Assembly: GCF_900115175.1 (NCBI RefSeq)
Contig: NZ_FOYV01000001.1
Location: 2,480,001-2,544,000 of the forward strand
Direction of reading: 5' to 3'
Source: Marinobacter gudaonensis
GTDB taxonomy: Bacteria > Pseudomonadota > Gammaproteobacteria > Pseudomonadales > Oleiphilaceae
DNA length: 64,000 bases
Notes under the pieces: generated by a model
What the model saw: only the letters and a program-made list of their open reading frames with translations
The model's database searches: none
What the model was told of the DNA's origin: nothing
Position numbers and translations under genes: made by a program
Shown: piece by piece, positions 24,013 through 32,003 of the stretch
Layout: each line of letters opens with the position of its first letter
Position numbering within the stretch: position 1 is the first letter of the stretch

Positions 24013-24861
24013 TCAGTTGGAGCGGGCCAGGGCCCCGTCATTGTAGGCGCCGGGTATCTGGCGCTTGGGTGCCGTGCGCACGTGGGTGGTGTAAAGCGTC
24101 AGGCCGGTGAATGCCAGGCCGCCCACCAGGTTACCCAGCACGGTGGGAATCTCGTTCCACCACAGGTAGTCCATCACCGAGAACTCGCCGCCCATGATGA
24201 TGGCGGACGGGAACAGGAACATGTTGACGATGGAGTGCTCAAAACCCATGAAGAAGAACAGCATGATCGGCATCCACATGGCCAGGAACTTGCCGCTGAC
24301 GCTGGTGGAGATCATGGCACCGACAACGCCCATGGACACCATCCAGTTACAGAGCATGCCGCGGATAAAGATGGTGGCCCAGCCGGCGGCGCCAAACTCG
24401 GCGTAACCAAGTGTCCGGGCCTCGCCAACGCTGGCGATCTTGGCGCCGACCGCACCCGGGTCGGTGTTAAAACCGTAGGTGAAAATGAACGCCATCATCA
24501 CCGCCACGGTGAGTGCGCCGCCCAGGTTGCCCAGGAACACCCAGCCCCAGTTGCGGAGAATGGCCGCCGGCGTTACCCCCGGCCGCTTGTCCAGCAGGGC
24601 CAGCGGAGTGAGCATGAAGACCCCGGTGAGCAGATCGAAGCCCATCAGGTAAAGCATGATGAACCCGATCGGGAACAGGATGGCGCCGATCAGGAAGACG
24701 CCCGTCTCTACGGCGACGGTGATGGCAAAGGCCGCAGCCAGGGCCAGGATGGCGCCGGCCATGAAGGCCCGGATGAGTGTGTCGCGGGTGGACATGTAGA
24801 TCTTGGATTCGCCGGCGTCGACCATTTTGGTGACGAATTCCGAAGGCGCGATGTAGGACAT
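24013..24861 (-). CDS. Formate/nitrite transporter family channel, probable nitrite/nitrate-linked
   Basis: 282 residues of the FNT family, pentameric channels for formate, nitrite or related anions. Six hydrophobic helices are visible. The family motif region GNLGGAL is at about residue 120, and NMFLFPSAIIMGGEFS matches the second FNT signature. The ATG at 24861 follows an AGGGGAAA ribosome site. It is the first gene of an operon with the PP2C-kinase, behind a sigma-54 promoter (25024-25039) and a leader terminator (24912-24964). This ties it to nitrate assimilation. Nitrite is the likely substrate, but formate cannot be excluded. Confidence 0.9.
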   Translation of the reverse strand: MSYIAPSEFVTKMVDAGESKIYMSTRDTLIRAFMAGAILALAAAFAITVAVETGVFLIGAILFPIGFIMLYLMGFDLLTGVFMLTPLALLDKRPGVTPAAILRNWGWVFLGNLGGALTVAVMMAFIFTYGFNTDPGAVGAKIASVGEARTLGYAEFGAAGWATIFIRGMLCNWMVSMGVVGAMISTSVSGKFLAMWMPIMLFFFMGFEHSIVNMFLFPSAIIMGGEFSVMDYLWWNEIPTVLGNLVGGLAFTGLTLYTTHVRTAPKRQIPGAYNDGALARSN

Positions 24862-24911
24862 ATTGGTTTCCCCTGACTTCTGTTCGTTGGCCGCGTGTCT
24901 AATCCGGCCAT

Positions 24912-24964
24912 AAAAAAACGGCGCTACCTGCTGCCTGCAAAGTGCAGGTGCACGTAGACGCCGT
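24912..24964 (-). terminator. Leader terminator before the channel-kinase operon
   Basis: On the minus strand a long hairpin (ACGGCG plus CTAC against GTAG plus CGCCGT, with an inner CCTGC/GCAGG) is followed by seven T residues. It lies after the promoter and 51 bases before the start codon, so it is an attenuator. Its 5' arm overlaps a small AGAC-GACGGC-GTCT hairpin (24956-24969) whose six-base loop has G4 but not A1. Confidence 0.85.
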
Positions 24965-25023
24965 CGTCTGAATGTATCTGTCGCTGTGAACGAAACCGCC
25001 AGTGGCTTCGATACCTGGTGGAG

Positions 25024-25039
25024 TGCAGGGACCATGCCA
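25024..25039 (-). promoter_or_regulatory. Sigma-54 promoter of the channel-kinase operon
   Basis: The minus strand reads TGGCATG-GTCC-CTGCA, with GG and GC 12 bases apart. Predicted start near 25013, about 152 bases before the first gene. Confidence 0.75.
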
Positions 25040-25137
25040 GAACAATGTCAGCCCTGGAAAGTATATTTAATTCAATGGATTGCCGAAGTTGTGGTTGCCG
25101 ATAAAGAGTTCGGGGAGATGGGGGTCGAGGGCCCGAG

Positions 25138-25152
25138 GCACCTGATTGGTGC
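25138..25152. promoter_or_regulatory. NtrC-type enhancer site
   Basis: GCACC-TGATT-GGTGC is a perfect match to the GCACC-N5-GGTGC core of NtrC sites. It lies about 125-140 bases upstream of the predicted start at 25013, a usual distance for NtrC. Confidence 0.7.
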
Positions 25153-25196
25153 GCTCTGGGCGGCGGCTGCTGCACGCTGGCGCATGGCCCTGTCGG

Positions 25197-25946
25197 TTAG
25201 CGGAGACTGAAGCGAACCGGCAGAGCGTAGCGGAATTTCTGGCCGCTGATGTCGTCTGGCACCGGGGGCAGTGGGGCTGCCTGCTCCAGCATCGCGAGCG
25301 CGGATTCGTCCAGAAGCTGGTGCCCGGAGCCGGTTCTCAGGCTGTGGCCTATCAGTGAGCCATCCCGGCGGAATTCGAACACGATCACCGGCGTACCTTC
25401 CTGGCCAAGGCGTCGGGCCCGCCGCGGGTACTCGTAATAACGGGACAGGTGTCGGCTCAGCTTAGAAAGGTAGTTGTCGACCGCCGACCGCACGCCGGCA
25501 TTCTGCAGCGGAACCGTTGCCTGGGACGGAGGCTCTTCGGTGCGCGTGGCAGCCGGATCCTCACCGGCCTGCTCGGATGCTTCAGGCTCGGGTGTGGTTT
25601 CCTGCACCGGCTCTGGCTGTTTGACCGGTTCCGGGTCCGGTTCGGGTTTGGGTTCAGGCTTTGGCTCGGGTTCGGGTTTCGGCTCCGGTTCAGGTTCCGG
25701 CATTGGCTCAGGCTCTGGTTTCGGCGCTGGCTTCGGCTGCACCTCTGGCTCTGGTTCGGGCTCCGGTGTCGGTGCCGGTTCTCCGGCCAATCTGATGCGG
25801 ATAGCCGGTGCGGTGTTCACGGCAGACTCACCCAGGGTGTGGAGCTCCACGGTTTTTTCCGGTGCAGCGAGCACCAGGCCAGCCGCGGTAATAACCCCGG
25901 CCAGTAGCAAAAGCACCCAGCGAAAGGCAGGTGGCCGCGGCATCAT
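25197..25946 (-). CDS. tonB: Energy transducer TonB
   Basis: A 249-residue TonB, which carries proton-motive energy to outer-membrane iron and cofactor receptors. It has an N-terminal TM ([18 protein letters not shown]), then a periplasmic stalk of about 60 residues made almost entirely of Glu-Pro and Lys-Pro repeats (about 55-115). The C-terminal TonB domain ([14 protein letters not shown] to the end) has the conserved YP motif. Its start overlaps the stop of the upstream exbD. It is the last gene of the Fur-box operon. Confidence 0.93.
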   Translation of the reverse strand: MMPRPPAFRWVLLLLAGVITAAGLVLAAPEKTVELHTLGESAVNTAPAIRIRLAGEPAPTPEPEPEPEVQPKPAPKPEPEPMPEPEPEPKPEPEPKPEPKPEPDPEPVKQPEPVQETTPEPEASEQAGEDPAATRTEEPPSQATVPLQNAGVRSAVDNYLSKLSRHLSRYYEYPRRARRLGQEGTPVIVFEFRRDGSLIGHSLRTGSGHQLLDESALAMLEQAAPLPPVPDDISGQKFRYALPVRFSLR

Positions 25947-26353
25947 TGGCCGGGCTCCGTGAGCAACAGAATGTCCCGGTATCCGGCGCGCTCCAGCAGC
26001 CTGAACAGCGACTCCAGATCCGCCATGGTGGTGTTCTCTGCGGCGGCAATCTTCAGAGGCTGCTGGCCATTGGGTTGCGGTAGTTGTGCAATCAGGGAGT
26101 TCCGATCAACCGGTGTTTCCCCCACCTGCCAGTTGCCCTCGGCAGTCACGATCAGGTCGGCCTCGGGGGCCTTGCGGTCCTCGGTCTGTCCGGTGCCCGG
26201 CAGTGGCGGCAGGGGCGCGTCGGCCAACTGACCGGCAACAATGAAGAACATCAGCAGCAGGAACACCAGATTGATCAACGGCAGAAGCGCATCCTCTACG
26301 CGTTCCATCAGTGTCTTGCCGGAGGTGAACGGAGGTGGAACCAGATCGCTCAT
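25943..26353 (-). CDS. exbD: Biopolymer transport protein ExbD (second copy)
   Basis: 136 residues. A cytoplasmic N-terminus leads to one TM helix ([18 protein letters not shown]) and a periplasmic domain. In place of the usual TM aspartate the segment reads [20 protein letters not shown], with no Asp inside the helix. The first ExbD (26350-26745) keeps the canonical LIDVVFILLVFFM. The start overlaps the first exbD by 4 bases, and the stop overlaps tonB. Confidence 0.9.
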   Translation of the reverse strand: MSDLVPPPFTSGKTLMERVEDALLPLINLVFLLLMFFIVAGQLADAPLPPLPGTGQTEDRKAPEADLIVTAEGNWQVGETPVDRNSLIAQLPQPNGQQPLKIAAAENTTMADLESLFRLLERAGYRDILLLTEPGQ

Positions 26354-26745
26354 GGTGTCGGGGGCCTGGTCCTCTGCCAGTGGGTTTCGATGCCACCGTC
26401 ATTCAGGACGCTCAGGGTCCGGGTGAAGGTACCCAGCGGCGTGTTGTTGGTGGTTGCCAGGTTAACCTCCCCGATGCCAGCGCTTGTCAGGCTCTTGACC
26501 AACCGATCGAGTGTGAAGGACTGCTCCCGCCAGCGGACTTCGCCCGATGCGATAACGGTCAGCTCCGGCAGAGGTTCCCCGGTTGCCGAGGTTCGGCTGG
26601 CCGTGTCGTTGGCCAGTTCCAGATAATCCACCGGCAGCAGGCGGGTGGTGAGCATGAAGAACACCAGCAGGATGAACACCACATCGATCAGGGGCGTGAT
26701 GCGGATGGGAATCGGCCGGCTGGGCCGCGGTTCAACCAGTTGCAT
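26350..26745 (-). CDS. exbD: Biopolymer transport protein ExbD (first copy)
   Basis: 131 residues with the classic TPLIDVVFILLVFFMLTT transmembrane motif, including the proton-carrying Asp, and a periplasmic domain. The start is ATG 26745, overlapping the end of exbB by 14 bases. The open frame runs far upstream but only as a shadow of exbB. Confidence 0.93.
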   Translation of the reverse strand: MQLVEPRPSRPIPIRITPLIDVVFILLVFFMLTTRLLPVDYLELANDTASRTSATGEPLPELTVIASGEVRWREQSFTLDRLVKSLTSAGIGEVNLATTNNTPLGTFTRTLSVLNDGGIETHWQRTRPPTP

Positions 26746-27529
26746 GGGCGAATCGCTGACCCTGTGCTGTGGCGTAGTTGTCGGCAGGGTTGTCGGCAGG
26801 CTCGCTGTCCGGTTCGGCCGCAAGCCGGCTTTTTGAGGCGGTGCCGCTGGATTCCGGGGCGTCCAGAGTCTGTTCCGGCACAATGTGCAGGATGGAAACC
26901 AGCGTGCTGTTGATGGTCTTGTGAATCCGGCGCAGACGGAATTCAATCCAGGCGGCCAGGGCGGCAAACGGAATGGCAACCACCAGACCCGCAGCTGTGG
27001 TGGTGAGCGCCTCGTAGATACCGCCGCTGAGCTGGGTGGCGTTGGCCCGGCCATCGGTGGCCGCCATGGCGCTGAATGCTTCCATCATGCCAAGCACCGT
27101 ACCCAGCAGGCCGAGCAGGGGCGCTAGCGCCGCGATCACCTCAATAATCTTCAGGGGCGCTTCGAAGGGCTCCAGGGCGTGCTGGGCATCCCGCGCTGCG
27201 GTCTCGCGGATCTGTCGGTCGTCCTGGCGTTTTTGCAGGGCCTCAATGGTGTTGGTCACCAGGTGCAGGAGTGGATTCATCCGGCCCCAGCGCCCGGCCT
27301 GGCTACGGACTTCGGCGGGGCGCACCGAGTCGGGATTGCTCTGCCAGTTCATTACAGTTTTTTTAAGACGTCCGGAGAGACGCGGTGCGTAACAGCTGCC
27401 CAGGAGCATCAAATACACGAAAGTCACCAGCCCGAACACGGCAAGTGCGAGCAGCACCACCATCACAGGGCCTCCCATATCAATAACTTGGGCAATAGGG
27501 CCGTCGGTCAGGGGTAAAAGGGAGTTCAT
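26732..27529 (-). CDS. exbB: TonB-system proton channel ExbB (MotA/TolQ/ExbB family)
   Basis: 265 residues with three TM segments: one near the N-terminus (about 24-45) and two after a cytoplasmic loop (PLLGLLGTVLGMMEAF and ALTTTAAGLVVAIPFAAL). These are the ExbB/TolQ signature. The start is ATG 27529. Its ribosome site is weak. It leads exbB-exbD-exbD-tonB and is preceded by a Fur box at 27567-27585, so iron starvation should induce the operon. Confidence 0.93.
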   Translation of the reverse strand: MNSLLPLTDGPIAQVIDMGGPVMVVLLALAVFGLVTFVYLMLLGSCYAPRLSGRLKKTVMNWQSNPDSVRPAEVRSQAGRWGRMNPLLHLVTNTIEALQKRQDDRQIRETAARDAQHALEPFEAPLKIIEVIAALAPLLGLLGTVLGMMEAFSAMAATDGRANATQLSGGIYEALTTTAAGLVVAIPFAALAAWIEFRLRRIHKTINSTLVSILHIVPEQTLDAPESSGTASKSRLAAEPDSEPADNPADNYATAQGQRFAHATG

Positions 27530-27566
27530 GTTTCGACGCGCTCTCGAAATGCGGAAATGGATATTA

Positions 27567-27585
27567 ATAATAACGATTATCATTA
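27567..27585 (-). promoter_or_regulatory. Fur box of the exbB-exbD-exbD-tonB operon
   Basis: The minus strand reads TAATGATAATCGTTATTAT, very close to the 19-base Fur consensus and palindromic around the centre. It is 38-56 bases upstream of the exbB start. Confidence 0.85.
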
Positions 27586-27721
27586 AGTATGCAAGCCTGT
27601 GACCTGACATTCAAGCGCCTGCTGGATAGACTTGGACCATCATCAGGATCACAAGAAGCCGTTGCAGTCAGGAGGAACAGATCATCGCTGTTTGTCGGGT
27701 CCGCCCTGAGGTGCGGCTGTC

Positions 27722-30070
27722 ATGCTGAGACATCGCTGGTTTGGCAGTCTGGTCAACCGGGCGGTCGCGCTGGTTATTGGCGGCATTCTGCTCTCGGCGC
27801 TGCTGGTGACGGTGGCCGGCTCCCTGTTGAGTCGGGCGGAGCTTCAACAGCAGGCGCAAAGCCAGGTCCAGACCATTGCCGCCCTGGTGGCCGAGGAACT
27901 GGACGACAAGCTGGCCCTCCGGCTGGAAGCCCTCAATCACGTGGCCCAGAGCCTCACCATGTCCGACCAGGTACTCAAGACCCGTGCGCGGGTTCTGGTG
28001 CGACGGCAAACCGCCCTGCAGCATCTCTTTGACGGTATCTATCTGGTGGATGAAAACGGCCGCGTGGTGGCCGAACACCCGGAGGCATTCCGGCAGACGG
28101 GGTTGAGTGTTCGTGATCGGGAGTATTTCCAGCGAGTGTCGTCCATGCTCACACCGGTAATCAGCGAGCCCTACCGTTCCAACTACCAGAACAAGCCGGC
28201 GGTCATGATTGCGGCACCGATTTTTGACCACAGGCAGCGGTTCATCGGAATGATCGGTGGGGCCATCCTCCTGGAAGGCGACAATTTCCTGAAGCAGTTC
28301 ATCGGTCTGCGCATCGGGGAGACCGGGCGGCTGAGCCTGGCCACGCGCAGCGGCATAGTGGTGGCCGATGAGCGGGATGGCCGGATCATGTCGCCAGTGA
28401 GGGTGGCCAATCCGGTGCTTCAGGACGCCATGGGGGGCTTTGAAGGCACCCTGGAAACCCGGGCTGCTGACGGTGAACGCACGATTCTCTCGGTGCAGCA
28501 GATGAGCCAGGTGCCCTGGTTTGTGGCAGCCTCCTGGCCGGCCCGGGAAGCGCTGGCACCCATCACCCGAACGCTGGACGCGTTTGTCTGGACATTGCTG
28601 GGGGTTATCCTGCTGATCGCACCTCTGGCACTCTGGCGCTTCAGTCGACTGATGGCACCGCTGACGGCCCTTGGTGAGCAGATCCGCGAGCGTCACCTGG
28701 GTATGCGGTCGGAGCCGGTGAGTGTCTCCGGTGGCACCGAAATCCGCCAGGTGGCGGAGATATTCAACACCGTGATGGACGAACGTGATGAGGTACTGGG
28801 TTCGTTGGCGGAGCGCGAAGCCTTCTTTCGTTCACTGACCCAGAGCGCGCCGATCGGCATTGTCCAGACCGACGTTCTGGGGCGAATCGAATTTGCCAAC
28901 CCGGCGTTCGAGGCCATCATCGGCTTGCCGGCCGAGGAGCTTACCTACAGCTACCTGTCGAAACGGGTGCATCAAGCCGACCGGTCGCAGGCGGTAGCCG
29001 GCTGGAAGATGGCCATCCGGAACCAGAGTGTGTTCCGCGGGCGGCTGAGGCTGGAGACTACCGACCCGGATCAGGTGGTCTGGGGCGATGTCATGACCGC
29101 GGCGATCCAGACGCCGGAAAAGGCCCTCGGTACCATCACTGTGGTGCGTGACATCTCCCGCGAACTGGAGGTGGAGGAGGCGCTCCGCGACGAGCAGCAA
29201 CGTGCAGAGACGATCCTTGGTGTGCTGCAGGAGGGGGTGCTCATGGCGGATATCACCGGTGTGATCCGTTACGCGAACGATGCGGCCTGCCGGTTCCTGG
29301 GTACCGAAGGCGAGTGTTTGCTCAGAAATTTCTTTGAGCTTGTCTCCATCGAGAACGAGGAGGGGCCGTTGCATCGGGACAGGTTCCTGGCCGGTGAAGA
29401 TCTCGACAGTCTTTACGTAACGCTGGCCAATAGACTGGGCCAGAGCTTTGCCATCGATCTGACCATGCTGCACATTCGTCGGGGCCGGGAGGACGAGCGC
29501 CTGGTGTTCGTGCTTCGGGACGACAGCGACCGGCGCCGGCAGGAAGAGCGGCTGTCCTGGGAGGCGACTCACGACAGCCTGACCCATCTCCTGAACCGTC
29601 GGGCCTTCAACGCATCCCTTATCAAATGCCTGGGCGAGACTTCTCGCCAGGACGCCTCTTCTGTGCTCATGCTTATCGACCTTGACCACTTCAAGCCGGT
29701 GAACGATGTGGGTGGGCACCTGGTTGGGGACGATCTCCTGAAGCGCCTGGCGGAGCTGTTCCGGGAGTCCGTGCGCCAGTCCGATACCGTGGCTCGCCTG
29801 GGTGGCGACGAGTTCGGGATCATTCTGCCGGCCTGTGGCCTGGCCCGGGCGGAGGCACTGGCCGAGCGTATACGGTCGGCCGTGGAGGGGCTGCGCATTG
29901 AGCACGACGGACGCTCGTTCGGCGTGACCGCGAGTATTGGTCTCACCGAGCTGACGACCGAAGACAGCGGTCCCCGGGAGGTTATTTCCCGGGCGGATGA
30001 GGGCTCCTACATTGCCAAATCCCGTGGCCGGAATGCGGTGGTGGTTGTGTCTTCACCACCAGCTGGCTGA
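27722..30070 (+). CDS. Diguanylate cyclase with periplasmic sensor, HAMP-like linker and two PAS domains
   Basis: 782 residues. TM1 at about 13-35, a periplasmic Cache-like sensor (about 40-275), TM2 at about 280-305 and a HAMP-like linker come first. PAS domains near 365-485 and 490-610 and a C-terminal GGDEF domain (about 620-775) follow. The catalytic motif is GGDEF and the RQSD five residues before it is an inhibitory I-site. It should make c-di-GMP in response to an external ligand. There is no EAL domain. The ATG at 27722 is the first in a long frame. It converges on the TauE-like gene with an 18-base overlap. Confidence 0.92.
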   Translation: MLRHRWFGSLVNRAVALVIGGILLSALLVTVAGSLLSRAELQQQAQSQVQTIAALVAEELDDKLALRLEALNHVAQSLTMSDQVLKTRARVLVRRQTALQHLFDGIYLVDENGRVVAEHPEAFRQTGLSVRDREYFQRVSSMLTPVISEPYRSNYQNKPAVMIAAPIFDHRQRFIGMIGGAILLEGDNFLKQFIGLRIGETGRLSLATRSGIVVADERDGRIMSPVRVANPVLQDAMGGFEGTLETRAADGERTILSVQQMSQVPWFVAASWPAREALAPITRTLDAFVWTLLGVILLIAPLALWRFSRLMAPLTALGEQIRERHLGMRSEPVSVSGGTEIRQVAEIFNTVMDERDEVLGSLAEREAFFRSLTQSAPIGIVQTDVLGRIEFANPAFEAIIGLPAEELTYSYLSKRVHQADRSQAVAGWKMAIRNQSVFRGRLRLETTDPDQVVWGDVMTAAIQTPEKALGTITVVRDISRELEVEEALRDEQQRAETILGVLQEGVLMADITGVIRYANDAACRFLGTEGECLLRNFFELVSIENEEGPLHRDRFLAGEDLDSLYVTLANRLGQSFAIDLTMLHIRRGREDERLVFVLRDDSDRRRQEERLSWEATHDSLTHLLNRRAFNASLIKCLGETSRQDASSVLMLIDLDHFKPVNDVGGHLVGDDLLKRLAELFRESVRQSDTVARLGGDEFGIILPACGLARAEALAERIRSAVEGLRIEHDGRSFGVTASIGLTELTTEDSGPREVISRADEGSYIAKSRGRNAVVVVSSPPAG

Positions 30071-30832
30071 GGCACTGGCCTGCCATAGCAGACGGATCGC
30101 CATGGCTGTCAGGACGATATTGAAAATCAGAGTAAAACGCCGATTGCTCAGAGACCTGAGCACATGCAGTCCGAGCCAGGTACCGGCAAAGCCGCACGCA
30201 ATCATTGCCAGGATAAAGGGCAGCCATTCAAAGAACAGGAAACCGGCCGCCCCGAAAACCAGAGCCTTCGGGGCGTGTTGGAGCGTCATGGCGGTGGCGA
30301 ACGTTGCCACGGTGCGGAACCGGTCCCCGTGAATCTGTTTGATAAACGCGGCGACCAGTGGCCCGGTGGCGCCCACAAACAGGCTGATGAAACTGGTCAG
30401 CGCCGATGCCACAAAGACCCCGGGGGTGCCGAGTGCCGCCTTGGGCAAAGGCGGCCCCCAGCACAGGTAGAGTACGAACAGCGCGATGGTCAGCTGCCAG
30501 ATGTGGGCGGGCAGGTTCACCAGTAGCCAGGCGCCCACTGCTGCGCCCACCAGAACACCGGGAGCAAAGGCTGCAATCACCCGCCAGTCCACATGCCGCC
30601 AGGTCAGGGCCGCCCGTCCGACATTGGAACCCAGCTGAATCATGCCATGGACCGGAATGATCGCCGCCGGCGGCATCCAGGAGGCCATCAGAACCAGAAG
30701 CAGCACGCCGCCTCCTGCGCCCAGGCTGGCGGTAATCATGGATGTGATGGTGGAACAGGCCAGCAGGAAAAGTGCAACGGGGAGGCTCAGGCTTTCCGGT
30801 AGAAAGGCTGCGGGCGTGAGGGCTAGCTCCAT
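30053..30832 (-). CDS. TauE/SafE-family permease (anion or sulfite exporter)
   Basis: 259 residues, mostly membrane-spanning with about eight hydrophobic helices. The repeated SLGAGGGVLLLVLM and FVGATGPLVAAF segments are characteristic of TauE/SafE proteins, which export sulfite or organosulfonates. The substrate cannot be assigned. The start at 30832 overlaps the stop of the transglycosylase by 10 bases, so the two genes are cotranslated. Confidence 0.87.
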   Translation of the reverse strand: MELALTPAAFLPESLSLPVALFLLACSTITSMITASLGAGGGVLLLVLMASWMPPAAIIPVHGMIQLGSNVGRAALTWRHVDWRVIAAFAPGVLVGAAVGAWLLVNLPAHIWQLTIALFVLYLCWGPPLPKAALGTPGVFVASALTSFISLFVGATGPLVAAFIKQIHGDRFRTVATFATAMTLQHAPKALVFGAAGFLFFEWLPFILAMIACGFAGTWLGLHVLRSLSNRRFTLIFNIVLTAMAIRLLWQASASASWW

Positions 30833-31950
30833 TCACAGAATTCCGTTGATTTGAGTCGGGCGGTGCGACACAGGGCTTCGGTGGCCAGCTGCACATCGGC
30901 CACGTAGTACAGGGAGGCCAGCCCCAGCCGGTCGCGCCCGAGATTGTGGAAGATCAGGCCGAAGGCAATGTCACCGGCGCTGAAGCGCTCGTGGTTGTCG
31001 GCGAAATATTCGGCTGGTTTCGACAGCAGCGGATCCTCAAGCAGCGCCTGCACCCGACCGGCGCCGCCATGATACGCCTGAATCAGCAGCAGAGTGAACA
31101 GGCGATTGCGCTTGTCCTCTGGCAGGTGGCCGAATCGCTGGTTGAACACCGGCTGCAGGTTGCGGGCGTTCTGATTCATCAGGCGCAGGGCGCAATCTAT
31201 CTGGGCCAGGCGGTGCCAGTAGTTGTCCGGTGCAATCTGGCAATCGGCGAGAGCTGAGGGCGACAGTTGCAGTATGCCGCGGGCGTTGGCCCTGGAGTGG
31301 GCGCGGGCCTGGCCACCGCTCTCAATCAGGATCTGGCCGGCCAGATACCGGGGCAGGGCTTCTGGCAGTGTCAGCCGGTTCTGACTGTTGCGCCGTTCCA
31401 CCACATAGACCATCGCCTCGTGTAGCGCGCCGGGGGCGTCGCTGGAGGCAAAGACGAGGTCATCCCAGGCGCCCCAGATCCGATCGGGCGGCAGGGTGCC
31501 CAGATAGCGGGCAACCGCTTCATCAAGGTTCACGTGGGGCTGGTCACAGGCCAGGGCAAAGGGGTAGCCGGTCTGGCCGGTGTCGCCAGGCACCCAGTGA
31601 TCCACCTGACCCCGCTCGTGCAGAGATTGTCGGGTTTCATTAAGGCGGCGCTGGGTGATCTCCCGCGTCAGGCCGTCGCTGATCCAGGCCAGAAACCGCC
31701 CGCGCATGTCAAAGAGCACGTGGCGGTCGCTCTCGGCACAGTAGCCGGTTTCCTTGAGTACCCAGCGCCGTATAGTGAGAATGTTGTCGAAGACGCCCTG
31801 GCTGACCCAGTAGGGGGACGTTCGGACGATATCGGTCCAGTCCTTCCTGTCCTGGTTTCCGGTGGACTGCTCAGCCCCGGAGGCCAGAATGGGGCAACTG
31901 AGGCCAAGGAACAGAACCAGCCAGTGTAAGCGCTTGAGAAATCGGACCAT
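30823..31950 (-). CDS. Lytic transglycosylase-like exported protein
   Basis: 375 residues. A signal peptide (LVLFLGLSCPILASGAEQ) leads an exported protein. The C-terminal half has an SLT-type motif: ILIESGGQARAHSRANARGILQLSP, with E210 as the probable catalytic acid. This family cleaves peptidoglycan. The N-terminal half is not recognised. The start is ATG 31950. The frame stays open upstream over the divergent amidase but lacks a signal-like start there. It is coupled to the TauE-like gene. Confidence 0.83.
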   Translation of the reverse strand: MVRFLKRLHWLVLFLGLSCPILASGAEQSTGNQDRKDWTDIVRTSPYWVSQGVFDNILTIRRWVLKETGYCAESDRHVLFDMRGRFLAWISDGLTREITQRRLNETRQSLHERGQVDHWVPGDTGQTGYPFALACDQPHVNLDEAVARYLGTLPPDRIWGAWDDLVFASSDAPGALHEAMVYVVERRNSQNRLTLPEALPRYLAGQILIESGGQARAHSRANARGILQLSPSALADCQIAPDNYWHRLAQIDCALRLMNQNARNLQPVFNQRFGHLPEDKRNRLFTLLLIQAYHGGAGRVQALLEDPLLSKPAEYFADNHERFSAGDIAFGLIFHNLGRDRLGLASLYYVADVQLATEALCRTARLKSTEFCEWS

Positions 31951-32003
31951 AAACGTTATACCCGTGACGTTTGCCAAACCAGAATAACAAAATGGAACCC
32001 GCC

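Larger units (their letters stand above)
24862..25196. promoter_or_regulatory. Control region of the channel-kinase operon
   Basis: This 335-base gap holds the leader and terminator (24912-24964), a sigma-54 promoter (25024-25039) and a perfect NtrC-type palindrome (25138-25152). The stretch 25153-25196, next to the tonB stop, shows only a weaker TGCAC/GCGCA pair. Confidence 0.75.

Noticed and set aside
25474..25962. Gly-Ser repeat protein opposite tonB
   Set aside because: The repeats are only the antisense reading of the Glu-Pro/Lys-Pro stalk of TonB.
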